This document shows positions 16,777 through 24,993 of a stretch of 64,000 nucleotides of DNA, piece by piece. The first letter of the stretch is position 1. Every line of letters begins with the position of its first letter. The position numbers were made by a program, and so were the translations under genes. The notes under the pieces were generated by a model, which saw nothing but the letters and a program-made list of their open reading frames with translations, did not search any database and was not told the origin of the DNA. Location of the stretch: the NCBI RefSeq assembly GCF_027587175.1, contig NZ_JAPCID010000012.1:62001-126000 (forward strand), given 5' to 3'. The DNA is from Solirubrobacter deserti (GTDB taxonomy: Bacteria > Actinomycetota > Thermoleophilia > Solirubrobacterales > Solirubrobacteraceae).

Positions 16777-17408
16777 TCGAGGAGCTGGGCCACGGCATCC
16801 ACCGCTGGCTGCTCCGACACCCCGAGTGGCATCCGGGCGAGTTCGGCGCGCTCGTCGGCTCCTGTCTCGTCCACGAGGGCGAGAACACGGTGCTCGTGGA
16901 CCCGCTGCTCGACGACGAGGTGACCACGCAGCTCGACGACCTCGTCCGCGGCGAGGTGGTGATCGCGATCACGATCCCCTACCACGTCCGCAACTGCGTG
17001 GACGCGCTGGAGCGTTGGGGCGGGACGCTCGTCGGCCACCCCGACATCGCGAACAAGCTGCCCGAGGGCACGCCGGTGCACGGCGACCGGGACCTGCCGC
17101 TGGACCTGGTCATGCACACGCTCAGCCGCGGCAAGGAGCGCCCGCTCGAGCTCCCGCGCGCCAAGGCGCTCGTGTTCGGCGACCGCATCGTCGGCGTCGA
17201 CGGCGGCCTGCGCTACTGGATGAACGATCCGATCACCGAGCAGCGGCGTACGTGGTTCCAGCAGACCGGCGCGCCGGCCCTGCGCCACCTGCTCGAGATC
17301 GACTTCGAGCACGCGCTCGTCACCCACGGCGAGCCGGTCATGGATTCGGGCAAGCCCGCGCTCGAGGACGCATTGAACGCCGACCCCTGGTATCACCGCC
17401 CGTCATGA
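16773..17408 (+). CDS. Degenerate metallo-beta-lactamase-fold protein
   Basis: A 211-residue protein from GTG 16773 (overlapping the GroES-like stop). The fold is recognisable (VGSCLVHEGENTVLVDPLLD, then ITIPYHVRNCVDALERWGG, VFGDRIVG and LVTHGEPVMDSG), but the HxHxDH metal motif is reduced to IPYHVRN with a single His. It may bind one metal or be non-catalytic. Coupled by overlap to the GroES-like gene and to dodecin. Distinct in sequence from the MBL proteins at 14304-15137 and 53936-54685. Confidence 0.75.
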   Translation: MIEELGHGIHRWLLRHPEWHPGEFGALVGSCLVHEGENTVLVDPLLDDEVTTQLDDLVRGEVVIAITIPYHVRNCVDALERWGGTLVGHPDIANKLPEGTPVHGDRDLPLDLVMHTLSRGKERPLELPRAKALVFGDRIVGVDGGLRYWMNDPITEQRRTWFQQTGAPALRHLLEIDFEHALVTHGEPVMDSGKPALEDALNADPWYHRPS

Positions 17409-17611
17409 GCGATCACGTGTACAAGTCCGTCGAGATCACGGGCACCTCCCCCGACGGCGTGCAGGCCGCGATCGACCGCGCCCTCTCGAAGGCCGGCGAG
17501 ACCATCCGCAACATCGACTGGTTCGAGGTCACCGAGATCCGCGGCGCGATCGTCGAGAACGCGACGCACTACCAGACCACCCTCAAGATCGGGTTCCGGA
17601 TCGAGGATTAG
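17405..17611 (+). CDS. Dodecin, flavin-binding storage protein
   Basis: A 68-residue dodecin. VYKSVEITGTSPDGVQAAID gives the first strand and helix, NIDWFEVTEIRG carries the Trp that stacks on the isoalloxazine ring, and HYQTTLKIGFRIED carries the conserved Gln. Dodecins assemble as dodecamers that bind and buffer FMN, FAD or coenzyme A. Length is normal for the family. The ATG overlaps the previous stop (ATGA), and the stop shares its last base with the GTG of nudC. Confidence 0.95.
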   Translation: MSDHVYKSVEITGTSPDGVQAAIDRALSKAGETIRNIDWFEVTEIRGAIVENATHYQTTLKIGFRIED

Positions 17612-18555
17612 TGCTGAACGCGTTCACGGGGGCCGCGCTCGATCGCGCGGGAGACGGCCGGCGCCGCGACGACGCGTGGCTCGCGGCGCAGCTCGAGCAC
17701 CCGGCCGCCCGCGCGGTCGTCGCGGGTGACCGCGGGCTGCGGATCGCCGACGGGGCGATCGAGCTCGTGCCGCTGGCGCAGCTGAACGGCGGCACCCCGC
17801 TGCTGCTCGGGCTGGACGCGAGCGGCCCCGTGTTCGCGTACGACGAGGACCCGCCGCGCGACGGGCGCGTGCCGATGATCGGCTCGGGCGGCGTGCGCGG
17901 CGAGCCGCCGAAGGAGGCCTCGGGCGACCGCGTGCCGCTGCGCCAGGCCGCGGCGCGGCTCTCGCGTGAGGACGGCGGCCTCGCCGCCTACACCGCCGCG
18001 CTGCTCAACTGGCACCGCCGGCACCGTTACTGCAGCGCCTGCGGGCACGAGAGCGACCTGGTCGAGGGCGGCCTGACGCGCCGCTGCCCGAACTGCGGCG
18101 CCGAACATCACCCGCGCACCGACCCGGTCGTGATCATGCTCGTCACCGACGGCGACCGGCTGCTGCTCGGGCGCCAGGCCGCGTGGCCGACCGGCCGCTA
18201 TTCCGCACTGGCGGGCTTCGTCGAGCCGGGCGAGTCGCTGGAGGAAGCGGTCGCGCGCGAGGTGCTCGAAGAGGCGGGCGTGCGCGTCGGGCGCGTCGAC
18301 TACATCTCCTCCCAGCCGTGGCCGTTCCCCGCCAGCCTGATGCTCGGCTTCTCGGCGACCTACGAGAGCGGGAAGCCGCGGATCGGCGACGAGGAGCTCC
18401 AGGACGTGCGCTGGTTCACGCGCGACGAGGTCGAGACGGCGGCCGGCGAGGCGAGCAACGAGGACTGGACCGCGGGCAGCCCGGACGGCCCGCTCGCGCT
18501 GCCGCCGAAGCTCGCGATCGCCCGCCGTCTGATCGAGAACTGGCTCACGCCTTAG
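17611..18555 (+). CDS. nudC: NADH pyrophosphatase / NAD-RNA decapping hydrolase NudC
   Basis: A 314-residue NudC. A central zinc ribbon (CSACGHESDLVEGG and CPNCGAEHHPRTDP) precedes the Nudix box (GESLEEAVAREVLEEAG, with the metal-binding REVLEE), and the NudC-specific SQPWPFPASLMLGF motif follows. NudC cleaves NAD(H) to NMN(H) and AMP and removes NAD caps from RNA. It begins at GTG 17611, sharing one base with the dodecin stop, and ends the overlapping gene chain. A dodecin-nudC pairing could link flavin and NAD turnover, an inference only. Confidence 0.95.
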   Translation: MLNAFTGAALDRAGDGRRRDDAWLAAQLEHPAARAVVAGDRGLRIADGAIELVPLAQLNGGTPLLLGLDASGPVFAYDEDPPRDGRVPMIGSGGVRGEPPKEASGDRVPLRQAAARLSREDGGLAAYTAALLNWHRRHRYCSACGHESDLVEGGLTRRCPNCGAEHHPRTDPVVIMLVTDGDRLLLGRQAAWPTGRYSALAGFVEPGESLEEAVAREVLEEAGVRVGRVDYISSQPWPFPASLMLGFSATYESGKPRIGDEELQDVRWFTRDEVETAAGEASNEDWTAGSPDGPLALPPKLAIARRLIENWLTP

Positions 18556-18592
18556 TCACAACCGGCCGCGGCCGCGGTCGTACGGTCCGGCG

Positions 18593-20023
18593 ATGCTCAC
18601 CGCGCTCGCCGTCGCCGCGGCCCTGCCGCTCGGCGCCCCCGGACTGCCCGAGACCCGTGAGAGCCGCACGCTCGCGCCGGGTGTCGAGTACACGAAGATC
18701 GTCCGCGGGACGCCGGACGCCGACGCGTTCTGGACCGTCGACGTCGCCGTGCTCGCGGACCGCGCCGCCGCCGAGGCGCGCGCGGCGCAGATCCCGGGCG
18801 CCCGCGTGGACGCGCTTCCCCGCCCGGACGACGACCGCGCCCCCGGCCCGCTCGGCTACCGCGTGCGCGCCGGGCGCTTCGCGACGCAGACCGAGGCGAA
18901 CGCGTACCGCGCGACGCTCGGCACCGGCAGCGTCGTCTACAGCGGCGAGGACGGCACCGCCACCACCGGGCCGTGGGTGGTCAACGTCCTGCGCGTGCAG
19001 CGGCGCTTCCGGGGCGAGGTCGAGCCGGTGCTGGCGACGGGCGTCGTCCCCGGCCGCGAGCCGCTGAGCGCGCTCGCCGCGCGCACGGGCGCGTTCGCCT
19101 CCGTCAACGGCGGGTACTTCGTGATCGGCGCCGCCAACGGCACCGACGGCGACCTCGCCGGCCTGTCGGTGATCGACGGCGAGCTCGTGTCCGAGGCGGT
19201 CGACGGGCGCACGTCGCTCGTCTTCGACGGCGACCGCACCGAGATCTCGACGCTCGCCGACAAGCACACGCTCGTCACCTCCTCCCGCGCCCACCGCGAG
19301 CTCGACGGCGTCAACCGCGAGCCCGGGCTGATCCGCGCGTGCGGCGACGAGACGGCGCCGGCCAAGCACGACTTCACCTGCACCGATCCGAGCGAGGTCA
19401 TCCGCTACGAGACGGTGTTCGGGACCACGACGCCCGCCGGCGCGGGCTCGGAGGCCGTGCTCGACCGTTGGGGCCGCGTCGTCGCCCAGCGCCCACGCGG
19501 CGGTGCGCTGCCGCTCTCGGGGTCCGTGCTCGCGGGGACCGGCGACGGCGCCACTTGGCTCGCGCAGCACGCCCGGCCGGGCCGCTTCGTGACCACGCTG
19601 AGCGCGATCCACGGTGATGACGGCCTGCTCTGGCTCAAGCGCGGGACCGGCGTCGTCAACGGCGGCCCGCGGCTGCTGCCGCGCATCACGGCCGAGGCCG
19701 AGGGCTTCGACTGGGCCGAGGACCCGGGCTTCTACTACCGCTTCGGCCTGCGCCGCAACCCGCGCACGTTCGCGGGCACGACGCCGTCCGGCGACCTGCT
19801 GCTGGTGACCGTCGACGGCCGCGCGCCGGGGTACTCCGCCGGTGCCAGCTTCGCCGAGGAGGCGGCGATCCTGGAGGCGCTCGGAGCGCGCGAGGGCGTC
19901 AACCTCGACGGCGGCGGCTCGACCACGATGACGGTCGGATCCAGCGTCGTCACGCGGCCTTCGGACGCCGGCCAGGTGGAACGCCCGATCGCCGACGCCA
20001 TTGTCCTGACGGCGAAGGGGTGA
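18593..20023 (+). CDS. Exported phosphodiester glycosidase (NAGPA-like) with internal SPOR-like domain
   Basis: A 476-residue secreted protein. After a short hydrophobic N-terminus comes a SPOR-like region (about 83-120, GYRVRAGRFATQTEANAYRA), then a phosphodiester-glycosidase/DUF2233 domain (about 125-476) with FASVNGGYFVIG, a long insertion containing CGDE and CTDP, and the C-terminal signature GVNLDGGGSTTM. Relatives include the enzyme that uncovers mannose-6-phosphate. SPOR domains bind denuded peptidoglycan, so this protein may act on wall phosphodiester sugars at division sites. ATG 18593 is used. Confidence 0.85.
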   Translation: MLTALAVAAALPLGAPGLPETRESRTLAPGVEYTKIVRGTPDADAFWTVDVAVLADRAAAEARAAQIPGARVDALPRPDDDRAPGPLGYRVRAGRFATQTEANAYRATLGTGSVVYSGEDGTATTGPWVVNVLRVQRRFRGEVEPVLATGVVPGREPLSALAARTGAFASVNGGYFVIGAANGTDGDLAGLSVIDGELVSEAVDGRTSLVFDGDRTEISTLADKHTLVTSSRAHRELDGVNREPGLIRACGDETAPAKHDFTCTDPSEVIRYETVFGTTTPAGAGSEAVLDRWGRVVAQRPRGGALPLSGSVLAGTGDGATWLAQHARPGRFVTTLSAIHGDDGLLWLKRGTGVVNGGPRLLPRITAEAEGFDWAEDPGFYYRFGLRRNPRTFAGTTPSGDLLLVTVDGRAPGYSAGASFAEEAAILEALGAREGVNLDGGGSTTMTVGSSVVTRPSDAGQVERPIADAIVLTAKG

Positions 20024-20082
20024 CAGCGCGCGGGAGTTGTCCTAGTCTTCGACGTGAGGTGACGCTGGAGGGGTGGATCTTC

Positions 20083-20379
20083 ATGGTCGGTCTCCGAGTC
20101 TTCGACATCGGAGCCCTCGTCGTGTGGCTCGTGTGGTTCTTCCGGCTGCGCGACGACGACGATGACGATGGAGACGACTTCCGGCGTGGGAAGGACGACG
20201 GGCACGAGCCCGAAGAGCCCCGGGACCCGGGCGGCTCGAAGCTGCCGCTGCCCGAGTCCCAGCCGTGGCATTCGCGCCGGCGCGACCACGGCGGCGACCG
20301 GCGCGGCGCGCCGCTCACGCCGCGACGGACGCCCCACCGCACGCCGACGCGCACGCCGACGCGCGGGCCTCATCGATAG
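20083..20379 (+). CDS. Small membrane protein with acidic run and basic Thr/Pro tail
   Basis: A 98-residue protein. One N-terminal membrane segment (DIGALVVWLVWFFRL) is followed by six Asp residues, an acidic/Gly linker and a basic Pro/Thr repeat tail (TPRRTPHRTPTRTPTRGPHR). ATG 20083 is preceded by GGAGGGG (20067-20073) at a 9-base spacing, which decides the start. The family is unknown to me, but single-span proteins of this kind are common small genes in these bacteria. Confidence 0.7.
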   Translation: MVGLRVFDIGALVVWLVWFFRLRDDDDDDGDDFRRGKDDGHEPEEPRDPGGSKLPLPESQPWHSRRRDHGGDRRGAPLTPRRTPHRTPTRTPTRGPHR

Positions 20380-20420
20380 TCGGGTTCTCCCCGCGCGGCA
20401 GCGCGCCATAATCGTGAGCG

Positions 20421-20672
20421 ATGGCTGATCGGAGTCGCTGCCCCAACTGCAAAGAGCCCGTGAGCCCGTTCGCGGCGGGCTGCGCCGTGTGCGGCGCGGA
20501 CCTGGACACGAGGCGCTGGGACGCCGGGCCCGGGCTCGGCAACCGCGTCGGCTCGTGGTTCTCTTCCCTTGGCTCCGGCCCGTCACTGCCCTACGGCATG
20601 GGCTGGGTCCTCGTCCTGTTCTTCTTCCTGTTCGGCGGCGCGATCCTCAGCTTCCTGTTCGGGTGGGTGTGA
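20421..20672 (+). CDS. Zinc-ribbon membrane protein
   Basis: An 83-residue protein with an N-terminal double-Cys zinc ribbon (CPNCKEPVSPFAAGCAVCGA) and one C-terminal membrane segment (GWVLVLFFFLFGGAILSFLF). This arrangement occurs in many small actinobacterial proteins of unknown role, in which a cytosolic zinc ribbon is tethered to the membrane. It stands between the small acidic membrane protein and a glycosyltransferase, with 39 bp to the latter. Confidence 0.8.
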   Translation: MADRSRCPNCKEPVSPFAAGCAVCGADLDTRRWDAGPGLGNRVGSWFSSLGSGPSLPYGMGWVLVLFFFLFGGAILSFLFGWV

Positions 20673-20711
20673 GCGGGGAATAGCGCCCGCGGGCCCGGCG
20701 TCTGACGGGCC

Positions 20712-21764
20712 ATGCGCTTCCTCTTCGCCAGCACGCGCGGCGCCGCTCATATCGCGCCGCTGGTCCCGTTCGCCCTCGCCTGCAAGCGCGCCGGGCACGA
20801 CGTCCTGCTCGCCGCCCCACATTCGTCGTGGGAGCACGTCGCGCGCGCCGGGCTGCCGTTCGCGGGCTTCGACTTCCCGGCGGAGGCGGAGATCGGGCCG
20901 ATCTGGGCGCGCGTGAAGGCCTCGACGGACCCCGACGAGCAGAACCGGATCGTGCGCGGCGAGTTGTTCGCCGGGGCGTACGCGCGCGAGGCCTACCCGG
21001 GCCTGCTGGCGCTGGCGCGGCGCATGCGCCCCGACGCGATCCTGCACGAGACCGAGGAGCACGCGTCGCCGCGCGTCGCCGAGGTGCTCGGCACTCCGGT
21101 GTGGCGCGTCGAGTGCTACCTCGGCCCGGCTGTCCCCGAGAGCGGCCCATTTCTCACGCTGTCGCCTGCTTCGTTCGACCCGCGGCCCGGTGCGGTGCGC
21201 TTCCGCGCGCGTGTGCGACCGGAGCCGCCGCTGCCCGACTGGTGGCGCGGCTCGGACGCGCCGCTGGTGTACGTCTCGTTCGGCTCGACCGCCGCGGGCA
21301 ACGGCTTCTTCCCGGGCCTGTACCGCGCGGCGGCCTCCGCGCTGGCGGAGCTCGACGTGCGTGTGCTGATGACGCTCGGCACCGAGGTGGATGCGTCCGA
21401 GCTCGGGCCCGTGCCGGCGAACGTCCATGTCGAGCGCTGGGTCCCGCAGGCGCAGGTCATGCCGGAAGCGGCGGCGATGGTCGGCCACGGTGGGTCGGCC
21501 TCCACCTTGGCCGCGATGGCCGCGGGCGTGCCGCTCGCGTGCGTGCCGCTGTACGCCGATCAGCCCGACAACGCGGCCCGCGTCGCGGCGCTCGGCGCGG
21601 GCATCGCGCTGGACGGCGTCGACGGGCTCGCGGACGCGGTGCGCGCGCTGCTGGGCGACCCGCTCTACCGCGACGGCGCCCGTCGGATCGCGCGGGAGAT
21701 CGCCTCGCACGCGCTCGTCGACGACGTCAGCTGGTTTCTTCGCGCGGAAGGTCTCGCTGCGTGA
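20712..21764 (+). CDS. Family 1 (UGT/macrolide-type) glycosyltransferase
   Basis: A 350-residue GT-B fold glycosyltransferase. The N-terminal acceptor domain starts MRFLFASTRGAAHIAPLVPF, the typical beginning of UGT/EryCIII-type enzymes. The C-terminal donor-binding motif WVPQAQVMPEAAAMVGHGGS followed by STLAAMAAGVPLACVPLYAD is clear. It would transfer a sugar from a nucleotide donor to a small hydrophobic acceptor; neither is identifiable. Its 3' end overlaps the convergent PfkB gene by 38 bp. Confidence 0.9.
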   Translation: MRFLFASTRGAAHIAPLVPFALACKRAGHDVLLAAPHSSWEHVARAGLPFAGFDFPAEAEIGPIWARVKASTDPDEQNRIVRGELFAGAYAREAYPGLLALARRMRPDAILHETEEHASPRVAEVLGTPVWRVECYLGPAVPESGPFLTLSPASFDPRPGAVRFRARVRPEPPLPDWWRGSDAPLVYVSFGSTAAGNGFFPGLYRAAASALAELDVRVLMTLGTEVDASELGPVPANVHVERWVPQAQVMPEAAAMVGHGGSASTLAAMAAGVPLACVPLYADQPDNAARVAALGAGIALDGVDGLADAVRALLGDPLYRDGARRIAREIASHALVDDVSWFLRAEGLAA

Positions 21765-22617
21765 GCTGGCCGGCGTACGGGCCGCGGCCGGTGAGGTTCG
21801 CGGCGCCCGCGCGGGCGGCGAGCTTGAGCGCATCGTCGATCGAGTAGCCGGCGCCGAGGCCGTAGGTGAAACCCGCGGCGAACGTGTCGCCGGCGCCGTA
21901 CTCGTCCACCAGCGGGCCCGGGAGCTCAGCCACCTCGAAGCGCCCGTTGCCCTCGCGGCCGGTCCAGCTCCCGCCTTCTTTGCCCGCCGTGGTGATGATC
22001 AGGTGCGGGCGCGGATCCAGCGTGTCCGGGTCGACCTGCTCGAGGCGGTCCCTGCCAGAACCGACGAGCGCGTCGAGCTGGACGCCTTGCAGGGTCTCGA
22101 CCGCGCGCGGTGTGGCGACGAGCAGCTCCCCGCGGCGGGCCTGGCGCATGGCCGCGTTGTCGCCGCCAGAGACGAAGACGGCCGCGGCGCCGTCGATGCG
22201 CTCCCACGGGAGGTCGTCGCTGCCGAGCGGGACGTGACGCTCACCGAGGATCGAGATCGTGCGCTCGCCGTCGTCGTCGAGGTGGACGAAGCCCCAGCGC
22301 TGCATGGCCTCGCGCCGCGCGGCGTGGACGCGGACGCCGAGCTCCTCCAGCCGCTCCTTGGCCCGCGCGCCGCGCCAGTCGTTGCCGAGCGCGGTGAAGA
22401 AGTCGACGTCGCCGGAGAGCTTGGCGAGCTGGACGGCGACGACGGCCGCGCTGCCCGCGGCCTCGGAGAACCACTCGGTGGCGTCGATGATCTCGCCGGG
22501 CTCGGGCACGTGGCTGAAGCGCCCGAACTCGATCCACTCGACGTGGCCGACAACGGCGAATCGCTTCGCAGATTCGCTCGGAAACGCTTCGCGGTCTCGT
22601 GAGGCGAATCGCGTCAT
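21727..22617 (-). CDS. PfkB-family carbohydrate kinase
   Basis: A 296-residue ribokinase-fold kinase. The catalytic anion-hole motif is DEYGAGDTFAAGFTYG and the N-terminal substrate region is AGSAAVVAVQLAKLSGDVDF. The sugar specificity cannot be assigned. The family core appears to start at RFAVVGHVEWIEF; the preceding residues (MTRFASRDREAFPSESAK) look like an extension encoded partly by a palindromic repeat (22554-22575). Its ATG overlaps the stop of the epimerase gene, so both are one leftward unit. Confidence 0.9.
   Translation of the reverse strand: MTRFASRDREAFPSESAKRFAVVGHVEWIEFGRFSHVPEPGEIIDATEWFSEAAGSAAVVAVQLAKLSGDVDFFTALGNDWRGARAKERLEELGVRVHAARREAMQRWGFVHLDDDGERTISILGERHVPLGSDDLPWERIDGAAAVFVSGGDNAAMRQARRGELLVATPRAVETLQGVQLDALVGSGRDRLEQVDPDTLDPRPHLIITTAGKEGGSWTGREGNGRFEVAELPGPLVDEYGAGDTFAAGFTYGLGAGYSIDDALKLAARAGAANLTGRGPYAGQLTQRDLPREETS
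22554..22575. repeat. Palindromic repeat copy 1 (GCGAATCGCTTCGC core)
   Basis: This 22-bp stretch matches the reverse complement of 42786-42807 with one mismatch. The core GCGAAGCGATTCGC has inverted arms GCGAA/TTCGC. It falls inside the N-terminal extension of the PfkB kinase and encodes SESAKRFA there. A shorter relative is at 59601-59622. Confidence 0.6.
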
Positions 22618-23642
22618 GCCCGCAGCTTCGCCTCGGCGAACTCGCGCATGCCGGCCTCGAAGTCCTCCTGCGCCTCAAAGCCGAGCTCGGCACGCGCCTT
22701 CTCGGCGGACGCGAACACGTGCCGCACGTCTCCCCCACGCCACTGGCCCGTGACCACCGGCTCGGGGCCGTCCGTCGCGCGGGCGAGCGCGGCGGCCATG
22801 TCCCCGACGGTGCGCGGGGTGCCGGAACAGACGTTGAACGCGCCCGCGACGGCGTGCTCGAGCGCGAGCACGTTCGCGCGGGCGACGTCGCGGACGTGCA
22901 CGAAGTCGCGCTTCTGGCCGCCGTCCTCGAACACGCGCGGCGCTTCGCCGGCGGCCAGCGAGGAGCGGAAGATGCTGGCCACTCCCGCGTAGGGGGTGTC
23001 GCGCGGCATTCGCGGCCCGTAGACGTTGTGGTAGCGCAGCGCGGTGACCGGCGCGCCCGTCTCCCGGGCGTATGCGTTGGTCAGGTGCTCCTGCGCCAGC
23101 TTGGTCGCAGCGTAGACGCTGCGCGGGTCCAGCGGCGCGTCCTCGGGGACGGCTTCCGGGGACAGAGGCCGGCCGCACACGGGGCACGGCGGCTCGAAGT
23201 TCCGTGCGTCCAGCTCCTGCGGCGCGCGCGGGCCCGGACGCACGACGCCGTGCTCGGCGCAGCGGTAGCGGCCCTCCCCGTAGACGACCATGCTCGACGC
23301 CAGCACGAGCGGCACGGGGTTGCGGGCCAGCACCCGGATCAGCTGGGCGGTCGCGAGGTCGTTGTGGGAGACGTAGTCGGCGATGTCGCCCAGGTCGAGC
23401 CCGAGGCCGACCATCGCGGACTGGTGGCAGATCGCGGACGCGCCCTCGACGGCGGCGGCGATCGTCGCCGGATCACGCGCGTCGGCCTCGACGAACTCGG
23501 CGCGCGGGTTCAGGTAGTCGGGCCGTTCGCGGTGCGCGGCCTCCAGCAGCATGTCGAGCACCCGCACGTCGTGGCCGCGCTCGAGCAGCGCGTCGACGAT
23601 GTGCGAACCGATGAACCCGGCCCCGCCGGTTACGAGGATCAC
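22614..23642 (-). CDS. NAD-dependent epimerase, resembling dTDP-L-rhamnose 4-epimerase
   Basis: A 342-residue short-chain dehydrogenase-type nucleotide-sugar epimerase. VILVTGGAGFIGSHIVDAL is the NAD-binding Rossmann motif and SVYAATKLAQEH gives the YxxxK catalytic pair. An inserted Cys-containing segment (CAEHGVVRPGPRAPQELDAR, then CPVCGRPLSP) is characteristic, as I recall, of dTDP-L-rhamnose 4-epimerases rather than GalE. GTG 23642 is chosen because it gives the Rossmann strand at the N-terminus. First gene of a unit with the PfkB kinase; divergent from the GT2 gene 28 bp away. Confidence 0.85.
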   Translation of the reverse strand: MILVTGGAGFIGSHIVDALLERGHDVRVLDMLLEAAHRERPDYLNPRAEFVEADARDPATIAAAVEGASAICHQSAMVGLGLDLGDIADYVSHNDLATAQLIRVLARNPVPLVLASSMVVYGEGRYRCAEHGVVRPGPRAPQELDARNFEPPCPVCGRPLSPEAVPEDAPLDPRSVYAATKLAQEHLTNAYARETGAPVTALRYHNVYGPRMPRDTPYAGVASIFRSSLAAGEAPRVFEDGGQKRDFVHVRDVARANVLALEHAVAGAFNVCSGTPRTVGDMAAALARATDGPEPVVTGQWRGGDVRHVFASAEKARAELGFEAQEDFEAGMREFAEAKLRA

Positions 23643-23670
23643 GCCGCGCCAGGCTATACCGTCCCGCCGC

Positions 23671-24318
23671 GTGCCCGACGTGATCCTCCCGGTCCTCAAC
23701 GAACGCGACGCCCTGCCGTGGGTGCTCGAGCGGATGCCCGACGGCTACCTGCCGATCGTGGTCGACAACGGGTCCACGGACGGCTCGGGCGAGCTGGCGG
23801 CGTCCCTCGGCGCGCGCGTGGTCCCCGAGTCCACGCCCGGGTTCGGCGCCGCCTGTTACGCCGGATTGACGGCGGCGACGGCCGAGATCGTGTGCTTCAT
23901 GGACTGCGACGCGTCCTTCGACCCGCGGGAGCTGCCGAAGGTCGCCGACCCGGTCGCGGCGGGGAGCGTCGACCTGATGCTCGGCGCGCGGCGGCCGACG
24001 GCGCGCGGGGCGTGGCCGATCCACGCCCGCGCGGCCAACACGGTGCTCGCGCTCGAGCTGCGGCGGCGGACCAAGGTGAAGTTGAAGGATCTGGGACCCA
24101 TGCGCGCCGCCCGGCGCGAGGCGCTGCTCGCCCTCGGCATCCGCGACCGCCGCTTCGGCTGGCCGCTGGAGATGGTCCTGCGCGCGGCCGACGCCGGGTG
24201 GCGGATCGGCGAGACCCAGGTCGCCTACCACCCCCGCGACGGCGAGTCCAAGGTCACCGGAACGGCCAAAGGTACGGTCCGTGCCATCCGCGACATGGCC
24301 GGTGTGTTGCGCGAATGA
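23671..24318 (+). CDS. Family 2 glycosyltransferase
   Basis: A 215-residue GT-A enzyme. VPDVILPVLNERDALPWVLE, then VDNGSTDGSGELAASLGARV, is the start of a GT2 domain, and CFMDCDASFDP contains the DxD-like metal motif. C-terminal motifs LKDLGPMRAARREALLALG and RRFGWPLEMVLRA resemble the dolichyl-phosphate-sugar synthase-like branch. No C-terminal membrane segments, so soluble or peripheral. GTG 23671 is the start. First gene of a rightward chain with DUF2064, methyltransferase and molybdenum oxidoreductase genes. Confidence 0.9.
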   Translation: MPDVILPVLNERDALPWVLERMPDGYLPIVVDNGSTDGSGELAASLGARVVPESTPGFGAACYAGLTAATAEIVCFMDCDASFDPRELPKVADPVAAGSVDLMLGARRPTARGAWPIHARAANTVLALELRRRTKVKLKDLGPMRAARREALLALGIRDRRFGWPLEMVLRAADAGWRIGETQVAYHPRDGESKVTGTAKGTVRAIRDMAGVLRE

Positions 24319-24354
24319 GTGATCCAGGAACGAGTCGGGCACGCTAGAAGTCCT

Positions 24355-24993
24355 GTGGGCCCAGCAATTCTCGTGATCGCCAAGGCACCGATCCCCGGCC
24401 GGGTGAAGACGCGTCTCACCCCGCCGCTGGAACCGGAGCAGGCGGCCGCGCTCGCACGCGCGGCGTTGACGGACACCCTCGCCGCCGTGGCTGCCGCGCG
24501 CGGCGCCGCCCGCCGCGTCGTCGTGCTCGACGGCCAGCCGGGCCCGTGGCTTCCGCCCGGCTTCGAGGTCATCCCCCAGCGCGGCGACGGCCTGGACGAG
24601 CGGCTCGCGGCCGCCTTCGAGGACGTCGGCGCCCCCGCGTTCCTCGTCGGCATGGACACGCCGCAGGTCACCCCTTCGCTGATCGAGCAGGGCCTGCGCA
24701 CCGTGCGCGGCGGCGGAACGGCGTTCGGCACCGCGCTCGACGGCGGCTTCTGGTGCATCGGCCTGCAGCCCGGCGACCACCCGGTCTTCGACGGCGTGCC
24801 GATGAGCACGGAGCGCACCGGCGCCGTCCAGCTGGCGAGAATGCGCGCCCGCGGGTTGACGCCCGCGATCCTGAAGCCGCTGCGCGACGTCGACACCTAC
24901 GAGGACGCCGTCGCGGTCGCCCGGGAGGCGCACGGGTCGCACTTCGCGGCGCTGCTGGCGGAGTTCGCGCTCGAAGAAGAGATCGCGGTATGA
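24355..24993 (+). CDS. DUF2064 / TIGR04282-type glycosyltransferase-like protein
   Basis: A 212-residue nucleotidyl/glycosyl-transferase-fold protein. AILVIAKAPIPGRVKTRLTP is the family's N-terminal signature, FLVGMDTPQVTPSLIEQGL contains the metal-binding Asp, and ALDGGFWCIGLQPGD is the conserved C-terminal motif. Family members are found in arsenosugar and other modified-sugar clusters, but their reaction is mostly unknown. GTG 24355 is chosen because the conserved domain begins immediately. The stop overlaps the methyltransferase start (ATGA). Confidence 0.88.
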   Translation: MGPAILVIAKAPIPGRVKTRLTPPLEPEQAAALARAALTDTLAAVAAARGAARRVVVLDGQPGPWLPPGFEVIPQRGDGLDERLAAAFEDVGAPAFLVGMDTPQVTPSLIEQGLRTVRGGGTAFGTALDGGFWCIGLQPGDHPVFDGVPMSTERTGAVQLARMRARGLTPAILKPLRDVDTYEDAVAVAREAHGSHFAALLAEFALEEEIAV

